From Ectocarpus siliculosus (lineage: Eukaryota > Sar > Phaeophyceae > Ectocarpales > Ectocarpaceae): 64,000 nt of DNA. A program made the position numbers and the translations under genes. The stretch spans positions 887,025 to 951,024 of the forward strand of contig FN649727.1 in assembly GCA_000310025.1 (NCBI GenBank), read 5' to 3'. The notes beneath the pieces are model-generated. The model saw only the letters and a list, made by a program, of their open reading frames with translations, did no database searches and was not told where the DNA came from. Below, in pieces: positions 37,292 to 49,051 of this stretch (positions within the stretch are counted from its first letter, which is position 1; every line of letters starts with the position of its first letter).

Positions 37292-39332
37292 GTGAATCTG
37301 CAAATGATCCAGAGGCGTTGGGCCTCAATACATGTTAGCAGGAGGTTGGGTGGCGTGGTCTCGAAATGATTTCTCTCCTACCCGGTGTTGTCGCGTATCC
37401 ACGGTACGGAGGAAGACAATGATCGGCTCTACGCAAATTTCAAGATGGTATCGGGGCAGAAGCCTACATCCATTTTCGTGCCGAACTTGAATTCCTTTGT
37501 AGACCCGAGAGTACTGTTTGTCTTCATCAACGCCACTTTGCTGGTAGATCATCGTGTTCACTCGCCAGTGGTGATACTACGGGGTTTTAGTGCACCCCCT
37601 ATCGTTGGCACGAGTCGGAATTACAAATCAAGTTTCGTCTTTCATGGATCGAGTTCATGTTTTTCGGGAAGCTGGAGGATTTTGTGAGCCTCTTTCGTGA
37701 CACGAGTCTTGCCTATCCTATGCGATACAGCTGGACAACAAAGCCGGACCGAAATATCGAAGGTTGACGCGTCTTCCCCCTTTTCTACAGATTGAGAGCA
37801 ACGGCAAACACTTCTTCCGTAGACCAGGAGAGACGGCCAAAACCGAACCGACAACAACGGAGGACCCGCGGTTAGATATCTTTGCGTGGCCGCGGGATAG
37901 TGTCATTACCTGTTGACGCCGCGTACTAACAGGCTTGGAGTCGGCTGTAACTGATACAAAAGTCGGCTATATGTGCACCAATTTTGCACGCGGACTATTT
38001 AACTACATGTTGCGCTCTTACGTTCCCCCAATCCTTGTCTTGAATACAATGGCTTCAAACTATAATAGTACAACGTCTTCATCGACACTGCTGCACACTC
38101 TCCCAACCGATGCATGCATGTGCAAAACCAAAACAAACCACCCATGTTCTGGTCACTTGACTCCTGGAACCAGCGGAGGGCGGCAGGCGTCCACGGTGTG
38201 CACAATATCCAGGCCAACACGCATCCCGCTACCCCCTACGTCCGCGCTCAGGTGCCATCGTGTTCAGCTTATTTGTGTTAACCAAATGGGCAAAATACAT
38301 GTATCAAATAAATGGATCTCTAGTCACGTACCACCTAACTTTACTCGTTTGCGGCGTTCAGCTTCGCGCACACAAGGCAGCCTGTGGCATGGTCGCGGCA
38401 AAAAAAAAATCAACCACAAAAACAGAATCTAGGGCAGCTTCGTGTTTCCCTTCAAACGTAAACATTCACCATGTGCGTATACCGCCCCGTTTCATACCCA
38501 TACCCAAACCGTTTCATACCCAAACCGTTTTCATATCCGCGTGTGTACCTGGTACACATGTACTCCCAAGTCTTTTCTTGGTCAGTGGGTGCAAAAAGTG
38601 AGAAGGTTGCAACACCCGTGCAAGGAAAAAAAAGAAAAAGACGTGATAAGCGACTGCCCGGACGCAACAATAAAACCCAGCACCCGCGCCCCTGCCCGAA
38701 CGTATCGCAGTAATTGACCGATCTCGATGTTGGCTGGTACTACTGTATACTCCTACTTCAAATAACAACAAAACACGAAACATGACCTTCCATCCGTCCC
38801 GCCTCCCCTCGACCACAAATCGACAAACTACCATTTCGACGCTCAACAGCAGGAATATCGAGCCACCCCCGAAAAACATTTCAGCTAGATACCGATTGGG
38901 GTTTCCGAATAAGGCGGTCGAAGCAAGATGGTCGTGGTCGCCTAACATGAGGCGGCTGAAATCGACGGGCACAAGCAAGTCTAGTGCAGTTGAGTACGGC
39001 CGCTGCCCCATATAAGGCGGTTATTGTCAGCTGCCCATCCACCGCACCAAATTTCGGGGACTCCTTACTGTACACTGTCCCGCGCGAGAAAAAACCGCAG
39101 CGTATGTACCAAAAGGAAACCACCTTTGCTCTCGCACTGGGCGTGCTTGTGCTTCTCGTGAAACGGAAATGGCGCAACCCCCACCCAACACCTCTCCCCC
39201 CCCCCCAGTCTTCGACAAGACGGGACAAAACTCCGGTACATCTTACCAATCAAACGTTCCACGGTAGGTACGGGAGATCACGAGATGCTTCTCCTCGCTT
39301 CCGTTCAGGTCTCCTGTCTCGGCAAGCCCGAA

Positions 39333-39401
39333 GCGCCCCCCCCACAGATACTGAACCAAATACGTGTCGCCCCCCCCAAAGATACTGAACCAAATACGTG
39401 T
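39333..39401 (+). repeat. Direct duplication of about 34 bases
   Basis: Two adjacent copies of a C-run followed by AGATACTGAACCAAATACGT. Confidence 0.9.
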
Positions 39402-39913
39402 AGAAACAAGGCGCTCGGCTGCCAAATGCGATCAAGGACGCTCATGAACCAATTTCACCCAGCACCAGACTTCCACCCGCAAGGAGGTCTCGTCGTTGGC
39501 ACCGGCTGAAAGAGGCACGGGGGCCAAGAAGATGGCATCATTCGCACCCCCAGTCTCATCGGTGCCCCCCGCCACGACAGAAGCCGATGCGGGTGAAAAA
39601 ACACAACCACAAGGTCAACCGACGAAAAAAAAACTCGTCGCTCTCGGTCCTTCCGCGCCAACACGCGCACTCCCAGCCTACCGGCGGACACAACAACATA
39701 CCAAACACGCTCTTCGGCCGAACAGCTGGCGCTTCGTTCGAGCGCGCTACTTCGGCCTAGTAGCACCCCCCGCTGCCCCCACAATCTTGCGGAGCCCCCC
39801 CCCTCCACCAGCAGAAGCAGACGACGAGAGCCACGGCTCCACCTGCCTTGTCAGGAGGGGGTAGCCGGGACGGGGGGATGTCTGCCCCCTCCCCTCCATA
39901 TCGTCCGTTAATT

Positions 39914-40013
39914 NNNNNNNNNNNNNNNNNNNNNNNNNNNNNNNNNNNNNNNNNNNNNNNNNNNNNNNNNNNNNNNNNNNNNNNNNNNNNNNNNNNNNNN
40001 NNNNNNNNNNNNN
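39914..40013. other. Assembly gap (100 N, conventional size)
   Basis: Exactly 100 N followed by a poly-G tract, so the true gap length is unknown. Confidence 0.99.
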
Positions 40014-40337
40014 GGGGGAAAAGGGGGGGGGGGGGGGGGGAGACAATGACGGAGACGTCATGCAAACATTAAAACCGTACCTATGCTAGTGTTGGAAGGG
40101 GTGAGGGTGGGAGCCGGGGTGCGATTCGACTTCCAACCTAACGGACAATCTGATCATAACACGTGCACCAAACGCTACCACGACCCGCCTCTACCCTCCT
40201 GGTCGTCAAGACCCCAACACGCCCTGTCCCATCTTTCCGAGGTGTTCGATGGCTAATTTACGACAAACCCAAGTACCCGCTCACGCTTGACAAAACAGCT
40301 AGATCGACACACACACATACGGTCCTTTGACTAGATT

Positions 40338-40440
40338 GTGTTCGTGCTTATTATCCCGCTAAAGACTGACTTATCTTCATTGGTCGGCCGGGTTGGCGCG
40401 GCCGATGCGAACTACGAATGCCCAACACGCCCACACAGCA
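40338..40440 (+). repeat. Dispersed retroposon-like repeat, diverged copy
   Basis: Contains AAAGACTGAC, CATTGGTCGGCCGG and GCGCGGCCGATGC in the order seen at 13226-13310 and 14420-14604. It lies just beyond the 3' end of the next minus-strand gene. Confidence 0.55.
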
Positions 40441-40505
40441 GTTGCACATCAGACACAAGGGCAAGCAAGCGAGCGACCAAACACAGCGTGCCGCCGCCCC
40501 CCCTT

Positions 40506-41980
40506 TTACTCAAGGCCCAACAGCACGGCACCGTACCAGACGGACCTGACGGAAGCGCCGTTGACCACCTGCTCCACAAACTGCATCGTCACGCTCAGCG
40601 GCCGGGTGGTACGGGACCGGAACGGTGCCAGCCTCCCGGACTGCACGCTGATCCACTCATCATACTTCTTCTTGTGACCCTCGTAGTGGACCCTCACCAG
40701 CTTCCTGTTGCTGCCGGGGGGCGTGGTGCCGCCTTGCCCGAAAACCAGCGCCCCTGCCGCAGGGCCGCCAGCCGCCGCCCCCGCCGCCGCCGGCGGCGCC
40801 GCCGCTTGATCAACAGCGGCGGCTGCGATGGCTCCTAACGCCGCCGCGTCCGCTGCTCCACCGCCCGCAGGAACAGCGGCAAGGGTGGCGCCCGCGCCGG
40901 GGTTCCAGTTCGCCAACGCAGGAGGCGGAGACCCCGGGAGCGCCCTCCTGGGACACGGGCGCGGCGGGGGGTTGGGGAGGGAATCGGCGGCGGAGGCGAC
41001 GGCGGAGGCTAGCAACGACTGCGACGCCTTCGGGGCTTCGGTGGTGACCCAGTCCCCTCCGATGCTGCTGCCGAGGGAAGGAGAGTTCGGGTCGGAAGCG
41101 CCTCCGTTTCCCCCGGCAACGTTGTCGGCCGCAGCAGCAGCGGCAGCGGCAGCGGCAGCGGCGGCGGCGTCGTTGGCGGCTGCGGCCGCGGCTGCTGCTG
41201 CAGCCGCAGCGTTGTTGTTGTTCGGATGAGGGGCTGCTTGCCCACCGTCCGCCATAAGGCCGAGCTGAAGCAACCGCCGCCACTCCGGCATGCCGGCGTC
41301 GCCACCTACGGGGGAGCCTGCAAACGGGCCGCCTCCGCCGCCCCCGCCGCCTCCGCCTTGGATGCCACCGCCCCCGGCCACCCCAGCAGCAGGGGCAGCC
41401 CCGGCTCCAGCCCCGGCACCGCCATCCTCTCCGCACCCGTCAGCGCGGAGGGTACCGACGCCCCCGTCCCCAGGGGCCCACATCACTTCCGCGCCCATCC
41501 AAACACCCGAAGGGTCGCGGACGTCCAGCTTCTGGCCGCGAGAAAACTTGCGGAAGCACTCGCGCAGTCGCTCGCGCTGCCGCCGCTTGGCGGCCATCAG
41601 GTCGTACAGGGTCGGCCAGAACAATCCTCCCATGCCGCACGCCGGCTGCGCGTTCTGGAGGGTGGCCCATCCGCTGGAGGCGGCCGCGGCGGCGGCGGCC
41701 GCGGCGGCCCCACCGCCGATGTCGTCCATTTCATCGTCGCCGTCCGCCGCAGCAAGGACCTGCGGCGGCTCTCCGCCGACCCGAGCGGGAAGTTCCACCC
41801 TACCCATGCCGTAAGGGATGTACGGCCCAGCCACGGCATGATGGTGGTACGGGAAGCCTTCCGGTGGAGTCCGCGCCGTCGCGGCGGCCTCCTGCTCCTC
41901 CCAGGGCCAAGCCCCGGCTGCTTCCGCCGCCGCCAACGCCGCCGCCCCGGCCGCCGCTTCAGGATCTGCGAAGGGGTGCC

Positions 41981-42022
<42 letters not shown>

Positions 42023-42335
42023 TGCGTCTGGCCGCCGGCAGCGCGGCAAGGTTTCCGAAGAGCAGGCGCACGGCTTCCCGTTGCTCCGGGGTGAGCCTCG
42101 CCTCCCTCCCGCTCGAGTCCCCCCCGTGACCGCCGCCGCCGCCGCCGCCGCCAGCGCCGGCATTGCACCTGTGTTGCTTCTCGTGAGGTGATGGGGACGG
42201 CGAAGGAGACCTTCGCTGCTGCCCCGGCCGGCCCCACACGTCGATCGGCAGGGAGCCGTCCTCGTCCTTCTCGGAAAGAAGACCGCGGCAGACTCCGGGC
42301 CACGCCATCAGTCGCTGCAAGCTCGCGACCCTCAT
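40506..42335 (-). CDS. Ala/Gly-rich protein with a split Tudor-knot (chromo-barrel-like) signature
   Basis: One uninterrupted 609-codon frame from ATG at 42335. Residues ~106-118 are polyglutamine from a CAG run. Residues ~242-284 read FWPTLYDLMAAKRRQRERL then FSRGQKLDVRDPSGVWMGAEV, the first strands of a Tudor-knot or chromo-barrel. Residues ~544-571 read KLVRVHYEGHKKKYDEWI and GRLAPF, the usual second half of the same fold. Between them lie ~255 residues of Ala, Gly and Pro runs. Barrels of this type bind nucleic acid or histone tails (MOF, Esa1, MRG families), so a nuclear role is inferred. The N-terminus (DEDGSLPIDVW) resembles the end of an ankyrin repeat, so upstream exons cannot be excluded. 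The high GC makes other frames open too, but only this one carries the motifs. Confidence 0.72.
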
Positions 42336-43296
42336 GGTCAGGCTGATTTGGGGCGGGTGAGGGCGGTGGGAATGCGAGCAGCGGCATGTGTGTGAAAATA
42401 GCGAATTTAGCGAGGGACTGGCAGATGCATGCAGCTCTTTTGAGGGACGCCTAGCAAGGCGACACGTCGGCCGTTCGTTGCATGCCTAAACCCTGCGCAA
42501 CCAGGCGCGGAAGTAAAAAGGAGATGTGTGCTACTCAACGACAACGTCGCCACACACGGCTAAGCGAGACACAAACCAGCAGGCTCTGGCTAACCTACCT
42601 CCCGCCACACCGAATTCGGAGGATCCCCTGGGTGGGCCAGAGGAGCCGACAGATGGCACCTAGAGAGGACCAGGAAAAGCAAGGCCGGCGCTATCGCGTC
42701 TACTCCGGATCGATGCGTCGGGGGGGAAAGAGCTACGCCTCTGTCGTACCCTCACCTATCGAGAACCCGCTCCATGTGGCGCAAGTATCCCGCGTTGGCA
42801 GCGGGGAAAACATCACCGAGCCGCCGGCTGCGCGCGCGTCAACGAACCAGGAGGGATGTGAGCCAGCAGGAGGCGTCGTTGTACACAACGGTACCGGCAG
42901 ACCAAAGCAAGCCGTTCACTCTCCTTCACAACATATGGTATACCGTGACTTGAAGGTGGACCCCTATTTCGTATCGGCACTCACACCGCACTAGAAGAAG
43001 GCTTTGGAGTCTCGGAAACAGCTGTGGTTCGCCAAACAAAAGGTTGCATGGAGAGTTGCCGTTCACGCCGGGCGAGACACATCACTGCTACTGTAGCGCC
43101 TCGAGAAAATTACACACAACGTACATCCGTATGACAAATGTCTCGAAACAGATGCAAGCACGACGACAAACGACGACAAACCCAGTCCGCCGCACAGCGC
43201 TAGTACCCCGAGCAAGCACATCCCACAACCACCCTTCGCCCGGGACACGAACAAAAAAACAACAGAAAATTCTGGCCGGCCGACTACTGGGCAGGC
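42336..43296. other. Intergenic region between two minus-strand genes
   Basis: A 170-codon plus-strand frame (42482-42994) is present but has no recognised motif and no support beyond length; I leave it uncalled. Confidence 0.4.
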
Positions 43297-43826
43297 TCAC
43301 TTTTGGATGTCATGGAGCAGCCCCGCAGCCACAGTCAGGAGGCCACTGAGCTCCCACTTGACGTGCAGCTCTTGGGTCTTGGCCGTCGAGAAGGCCGCGC
43401 TACTGCACGCCTTTCTCATCTCCCAAGACCTGCGCACCAGCACACGCGGGCGCGATTGCACGCGCCGACATGGCGGGGTTGGGAAGGAGTATGTTTCGTT
43501 CGGGGTCCGAGAGCAAACTAACACAGAAAACAGTTGGTTCTAGGTTGGCGTATGCTTCGTTCGGATTGGGACAGCAGAACAAGGCGAAACGAGAAGAGAA
43601 TAACGGAGTCAGAAAATCGACGCAAGCCACCCATGCACGGCGGTAGAAGCCGCGGGGCTACGAAAGGAAGGGGATGGCGGCAGCGCTTGCTGCACAGGAC
43701 GTTTCTGCCCCTACTCGCGGGGCGCTCTTTTACTCATGTCGACATCCGAAGAGATTACGGCCCAACCCTACGAAAGTAATCACCTAAACACCAATAAAAC
43801 AACTCTACAGGAACAACAGCAAAAAT

Positions 43827-43872
<46 letters not shown>

Positions 43873-46800
43873 AGACAACATGAACAACAAAACAACATAA
43901 AACAACAACAACAAGTAGGTCTCACCGGATAAACGCCTCCCTGGATCCTTCCCAGAACCACTTCCCGGAAGCGCCCATCACGCGCACGGGGCAAGCACCG
44001 CCCTCCTTTTCCCCCAAGAGACCATCCAACGACGTGCACGAACGGTAGTACAGCTTCGCCCAAGTCGCCTGTCGTTCAACCCGATTTTTTTTTTTTGTTT
44101 GGCGGAGAGGCAGAGGAAAGCTGCATCAAACACTCATCCTTGTTGGCAGACGTTTCAGGCGTTCAGTAGGCTTCCAAGTATTCTTACTTTGGTGGGGATG
44201 GATGGAGAGAACGATGCGTGTACGTCGCACCAAAGAGGATTATTAGTGAGAAGCTTTACGCTCGACGCTCGAGACAACCTGTGGACAGCTTGGCTCGTCG
44301 ACAGAGGGGACCCAAAATGTTGGCGGGCGTAGTGTTGGCATGTGTCCGCCGCGGTTTGGAGGCCCTGGGTAGGCACGTCATTGCTTTCCGTCAACGATTA
44401 GAGACAACCAAACGACGGTTTCCAGCTAGATTGCATCTTAGCGAGCCCTTCGCTCTCAGCGAAAGAAAGGAGTGACGGCAAGACCTAAGCAACAATCAGC
44501 ATACCACACTTCGCTTTCCGTGTGAACCTCACTAAATACCTTTTTGTGTCCTGCCACATTCCACGACGGGAAGTGCTGCTTGTAGGGTACTAAGAGCTCG
44601 CTCACCTCATCGAAGCAGAGAGAGAGCATGTGCTTGCTAGTCTGCGAGAGGCGCCCCAGGTCGCCAGCGTCCAAAAACGTATGCACCTTCCATTGTTGGA
44701 GTCGGCGCGATTGAAAGCGTTTCCGGCACAGGAGGGGCAAGGGCGGGGGATTGTTGTGTAGGGTGGGCACGTACATGTAGAGTGCTCCAACACGTGGTCA
44801 CCCAAAACGAAAAGGTGCTCATGTCGGTCAAAATTATCCTTCCAAGTTCAACTAAGTTCCAGCATTGCAGCGGGCATTGCAACAGAACAATCAAGCGGCA
44901 ACGGCAGCCGCCGCAGAAGGTGGGGCACTAAATAGCACTGAAAACGCTCCCTAGACCGACGCCACTGGCAAAAATGAGCGGAAATCAGCCAGAACGACAC
45001 TTCCACCCCAGCGTTTTTTCACCAGCAAGAAGAACGCTAAACACTACTAAAAACGATAAATGAGGAGCGCTAACGCAAAGGCATGGTCTTGTGCCCGCCC
45101 CGGCTGAGAGAATTAGAGGGGAGAAGTTCCGCAAACCATTGGCAGTAGTGGAGCTATGGTTCGATGTTGCTCGCGCACCTGGAGAACTGTCTCGGACGAT
45201 AGGTGCGTGAACGGGCAGCTGTTGCCGCTCGTTACGCAAGGGGGCTCCGTCTCGAAGAGGTGAAACAACCAGCCAATCACCTGGCTTGCCTAAGGGAAGC
45301 ACACAATGGCGGAGTGGCGGAGTTGGGGGGGGGGGGGGGGGGTTGGTACCATGCTGAACAACTGATGTGTTCGCACGGCCAGCAGGCCACCACAATGCTT
45401 GCAACACCCAGGGGTTGCACAAGAAGGAAGGGAGGGGTACAAAACAGGCACCACCAACACTCGCACCAAAACATGCTCTCTTCGTCTATACAAACCCAAC
45501 CCCACCGCAAAAAAACGTCTCTGTTTTTTGCAACCATTGTTCCGGGCGCAGTTTTCGCATGCTCGGGGCGGGACCAAAATCTACACAAAGCAAGCAAGCA
45601 GCCCCCTTGTCTACACAAAAACCATCGCTCTGTATCTAGGTGCCCGCCTCGTGATACCTCTATCGTGGGCAGCCACTTGTCGAAGCTGAGCTTCTGCATT
45701 CGGAGGCGGCCGTTCGCATCCACGAGCGGATGGCCCGGGTTCGACACGTTGCGGTGGGTGCGGGGGAAGTCCACCCGGGGCGGCTCGAACGGGTGCCTGC
45801 GGCTGAAGGTGACCTCGAGGTCGTACACGAGGCCCTCCCAGCTGGTGCCCTTGCCGCCCGGGACGTCCAGGATCCACTTAAATATGCTGCCTTCCTCGGT
45901 CCGTACATTGGCGGTCTGTGACGGGTTGTGTGGAATTCGTGCGCCAGGGGGACACGCAAACAGGAGAGAGCGATCGCAACGGGGGAACACGGATGGGTGC
46001 GGCGACGGTTACGCATTTTCGATGTAGCAAAAAATTAAAAACCGTCGTCCTTGGCCTGCTGCACATCGGCGCACGCAGGACGAAAGAGCCGCCGTTACGA
46101 GACGCGACGCAGGGCCGTTTCGAAGACGGAAGAGCAAGTCCTTGGGAACAGGCAATATTAAAAGAAGCCAGCCGATGCACGGACACTATTGTATTGAAAA
46201 CCAAATGGAACTATTGCAACCCTTCCTACAGGTGCCAATATGGCATGGGGTATCGCCTCCGGAATACTGCCCCATACACAGCAGTCCCCGAGTTTTCAAC
46301 AAGATCCAAACATTTTGGGTCATGACAATTGACGCGTTTCAGAACAAAAAAACCGAGACGCATTATTGTGAGTCGTGGTCTCCTTCGTACAGTGTGCAAG
46401 CATTGTATCCAACGACGTCGTAATGCACAACGCGATGGATGACACCATAGCGTTCAATTCAAGAAAATAAAAAACACCATGAGAAACCTCTTTCATACTC
46501 CAGGGGATACATGACCCTGCTAGTAAAACGTTCAGCATATAATTAGGAAACAAGCACGCGTCCATCAAGAGGAAGCGGGACGTCGACGCTGCCTAAATAG
46601 CAAACGACGGCGGATGGGTGTCGTGCGTGAGCTGGCCGCTCGCTTATATTTCAGCCTGTTCGATCGGAGAGAATGGCAGTCTTCATGTTCGAAATGAGCT
46701 CTGGTTTGTGTCCTCCTGGGACGAGCCACTGCGGTTGTGGGCCGCTAACGGTGGGCCCGAGAGCGATGCTGAGTGGTGAGGGCTGATGCACGGGGGCGGA

Positions 46801-47425
46801 CGGTCTGCTGTGCAAAGTCACGTCGGCGAGATGGCTGTGGCACAGACAGCAGGCAGTGTACATAGTTCTCCTGAATATACAACATATTTCTGCTGTAGCT
46901 GCATATGAATATGTATGCATAGCAGTATCCATCTCCGAACGATTTACTGAAAGCGAAAGACCACACACCGATCCGTCACGGGCGGGTTTGGGCCATGCAG
47001 CACTCCGAGCAACACCGGCCGCAGGCTTTGCACAGACCGGAGAGGTTTCATAAAATGCATCCCTCCGGTGACTCTTTTCAAAATCAGCCGTGCGCAACAC
47101 ACAACCTATTGTAACCAAACCTTGTATAAAAAAGTTTCGGAGCTCCTTCCTGATCGCCGCGGTTTGATGCATTGAGGATCGTACACACGGATTTCTTTAT
47201 TACGGCGTGAAGCCCTGGGTATCCGACAAGCTCAACGTGTTATCTCTGCCCTGCTGCACATATGTGTGGATCCCGGCGGGAAGCACAACCCTCCCGCAAC
47301 AGACGTGCTGCCTGTAGCTTGCTGTAGCAGCAGCAGCACCTCAACCAACGCCGCACCTGGTATTTTGGGTGTTGTCGAACTTGATCAAAGTCGCTCCTCA
47401 AGAGCTTTTCCTTCAGGGCTTCCAT
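43297..47425 (-). CDS. UEV-like (cysteine-less E2 fold) and F-box fusion protein
   Basis: Five exons in coding order: 47425-47357, 45915-45658, 44686-44606, 44068-43926 and 43429-43297. Phases agree throughout; the product is 227 residues with ATG at 47425. Residues 1-109 match the E2 fold: helix 1 (MEALKEKLLRSDFDQV), IFKWILDVPG, then YDLEVTF, HPFEPPRVDFP, HRN in place of HPN (77-79), and LVDANGRLRMQKL. The active-site cysteine position holds Arg95, and the VDANG stretch resembles the Tsg101 UEV. Residues ~105-146 fit an F-box: LP, then FLDAGDLGRLSQTSKHM, then ATWAKLYYRS. The LP is supplied by the end of the E2 exon, so the two domains share a border. E2 variants bind ubiquitin without transfer; F-boxes bind Skp1 in SCF ligases. 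The C-terminal ~80 residues (GKWFWEG, then LLTVAAGLLHDIQK) are not recognised. Intron 1 is 1.7 times longer than any other here in this gene, so an extra exon cannot be excluded. Confidence 0.72.
43827..43861. repeat. CAG/CTG trinucleotide repeat in the UEV-F-box gene
   Basis: About eleven GCA units on the + strand inside the last intron (43430-43925), so TGC/CTG in the transcript. Confidence 0.95.
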
Positions 47426-49051
47426 GGAGGAGCGTCCACACAGAGGGTTTTATATTTAGACAACTTATGCGCCACGTTTCCTGCTATCCTCCGCCCTCGC
47501 GCGTTCCTTCTGCCGCCTGCGTGACCAACAATGGTTGAAGGGGAGGGGGTGCCCGGATGTCAGGGGTCGGGGTGCGGGGGTTGGTAGTAAGGGGCCCCGT
47601 GACTACCATGTCCAACCATTGGCGTCACAAGTGTTTTCTGTTGAGCAAGCCAATCGCAGCGTTACCGCTACAGCTACACATCGTTGACAATTCCTGACGC
47701 CTGACGGGGTGGCGCTGCAGTACTATGTACTGCTGCTGTACTACTACTGCTGTACTACATTAAGTTACTCCGAGCCACCGATGCCGAGGTGAGAGATGTT
47801 ACTGATGTAGACTATGCCTGAAAAAAATGTGCAGCGTGCTTCCCGTGTTACCCAACGCGGGTCAGGACGGCGTGCACACTCCTGCTGTATGTTGCCTTGA
47901 GCTGGTCGTCGTTGACGACAAGGACGGGTGTGCGTGTCATCGTGTGTTTCTCTGGTGAAGTCATTACTCTTTCTGAAAACGACGGGTGGATTGTGTATCC
48001 GTGAACCTGAGACCTAGTCTATGACACCATGACCACAGCGCTAATAATGATGATGATGATGATCACGACACTCTGGAATCCTTGTTGTACAGGTAGAATC
48101 ACCTTCGAAATCTCACCTATATTGAAAAACGGCCCGCCGGCTTTAACAGTGCTCACGTACATGGTGGGCCATCGTCGTCGCACCTCACGCTTTCCTCAAA
48201 GCAGTATGCCGTGATGGTGGACGATAGATTGGCGGAAGGGAGGATTCACGCCTTGGAGAAGAAGCCCAAGTTCAGAGACGAACTGGCGCACAGGGATACC
48301 AAGAGGGGAAATTGGGAGGTGCAGCAGTACCAACGTAGCTCTACAACTCCGATCCATGGACAATACCTACGTGGAACATCGACCAGATGGAGAAGAGAGT
48401 TGTTCCTCGGGTTCCAGTCTACCCAAGACACCACGGCAGCTGGAGCAATACTACAAGAAGAAGCACGGGCGGCCAACGAACATCGGTTGATGATGTGCCC
48501 AAACAGAACAAACGCTCTCCGTTCCGATCTTCAACGGCCCGTGGGTAGGACTCCATTCGAGAGTTCGGATGGAGAGATCCAGCCTGTTCCCATGGTATTT
48601 CGGGCGGCGGAAACTGCTGGAGGGTTGGCCTTCCCGGGGAGGGGAAGTGCCGCTGCAACAATTCGAGCTGCGCAAGCTGATAGAGGGGTGGCTGCATCCG
48701 GAGGAGGGGCAAGAGGAGAGATAGTGTCCCCGCCACCGTACTCGCTGTGCCCAACTGCTCAAGGATTGCCTCGGTGGGGAGGGAGGGGAAGTGGAGCGGG
48801 AGGCGGTGGGGGCGGGAGGGGTGATCCGTCGCAGATCGCCCTGCGCTGGATGGTAGGGGGTTGGTGGCGCTTCAGGCGGGTGGGAGGGTGGGCGGTCGTG
48901 CGCAGGCGCCATTTACTTCCTTCCGTTTCTGACGACCCATCCAGACTAGGAACTTAGTTTCCCGGATCCTTTTGGAACATTTCGATGTTTGAAGCAAGCA
49001 TGCACAGCGCCGCGCATACGTTTTACGGTAAAGACTTGGTCTAAGGGCAGG
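47426..49051. other. Intergenic region with short repeats
   Basis: Self-complementary TACTGCTGCTGTACTACTACTGCTGTACTA-type words lie at about 47717-47758. An ATGATG run lies at about 48045-48062. It also contains the decayed coding stretch listed next. No intact gene is supported. Confidence 0.45.
48310..48724 (+). pseudogene. Decayed protein-coding remnant, family not identified
   Basis: One reading frame is protein-like on both sides of two adjacent stop codons (TGATGA near 48488). Before them it reads MDNTYVEHRPDGEES and LPKTPRQLEQYYKKKHGRP; after them FNGPWVGLHSRV, SLFPWYFGRRKLLEGW and VPLQQFELRKLIEGWL, ending at TAG. A second frame (48211-48957) is open through the same DNA, so the choice is uncertain. 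The EQYYKKKHG word resembles the YYKKKYG part of PAZ domains, which is too little to assign a family. Confidence 0.3.

Larger units (their letters stand above)
36677..40505. other. Convergent intergenic region, no confident gene
   Basis: Starts with the probable 3' untranslated region of SPATA20. An exon-like stretch at about 37591-37767 follows a ttttag acceptor and reads on to a TGA with a coherent composition (KLEDFVSLFRDTSLAYPMRY), but I could not connect it to other exons or name it. The remainder holds the hairpin, short repeats and the gap listed separately. Confidence 0.45.

Noticed and set aside
40550-42190. Several long plus-strand frames opposite the split-barrel gene.
   Set aside because: They are shadows of a very GC-rich coding exon; only the minus-strand frame has domain motifs.
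42482-42994. A 170-codon plus-strand open frame.
   Set aside because: No motif, basic and compositionally like random GC-rich DNA, no splice context; long frames are common here by chance.
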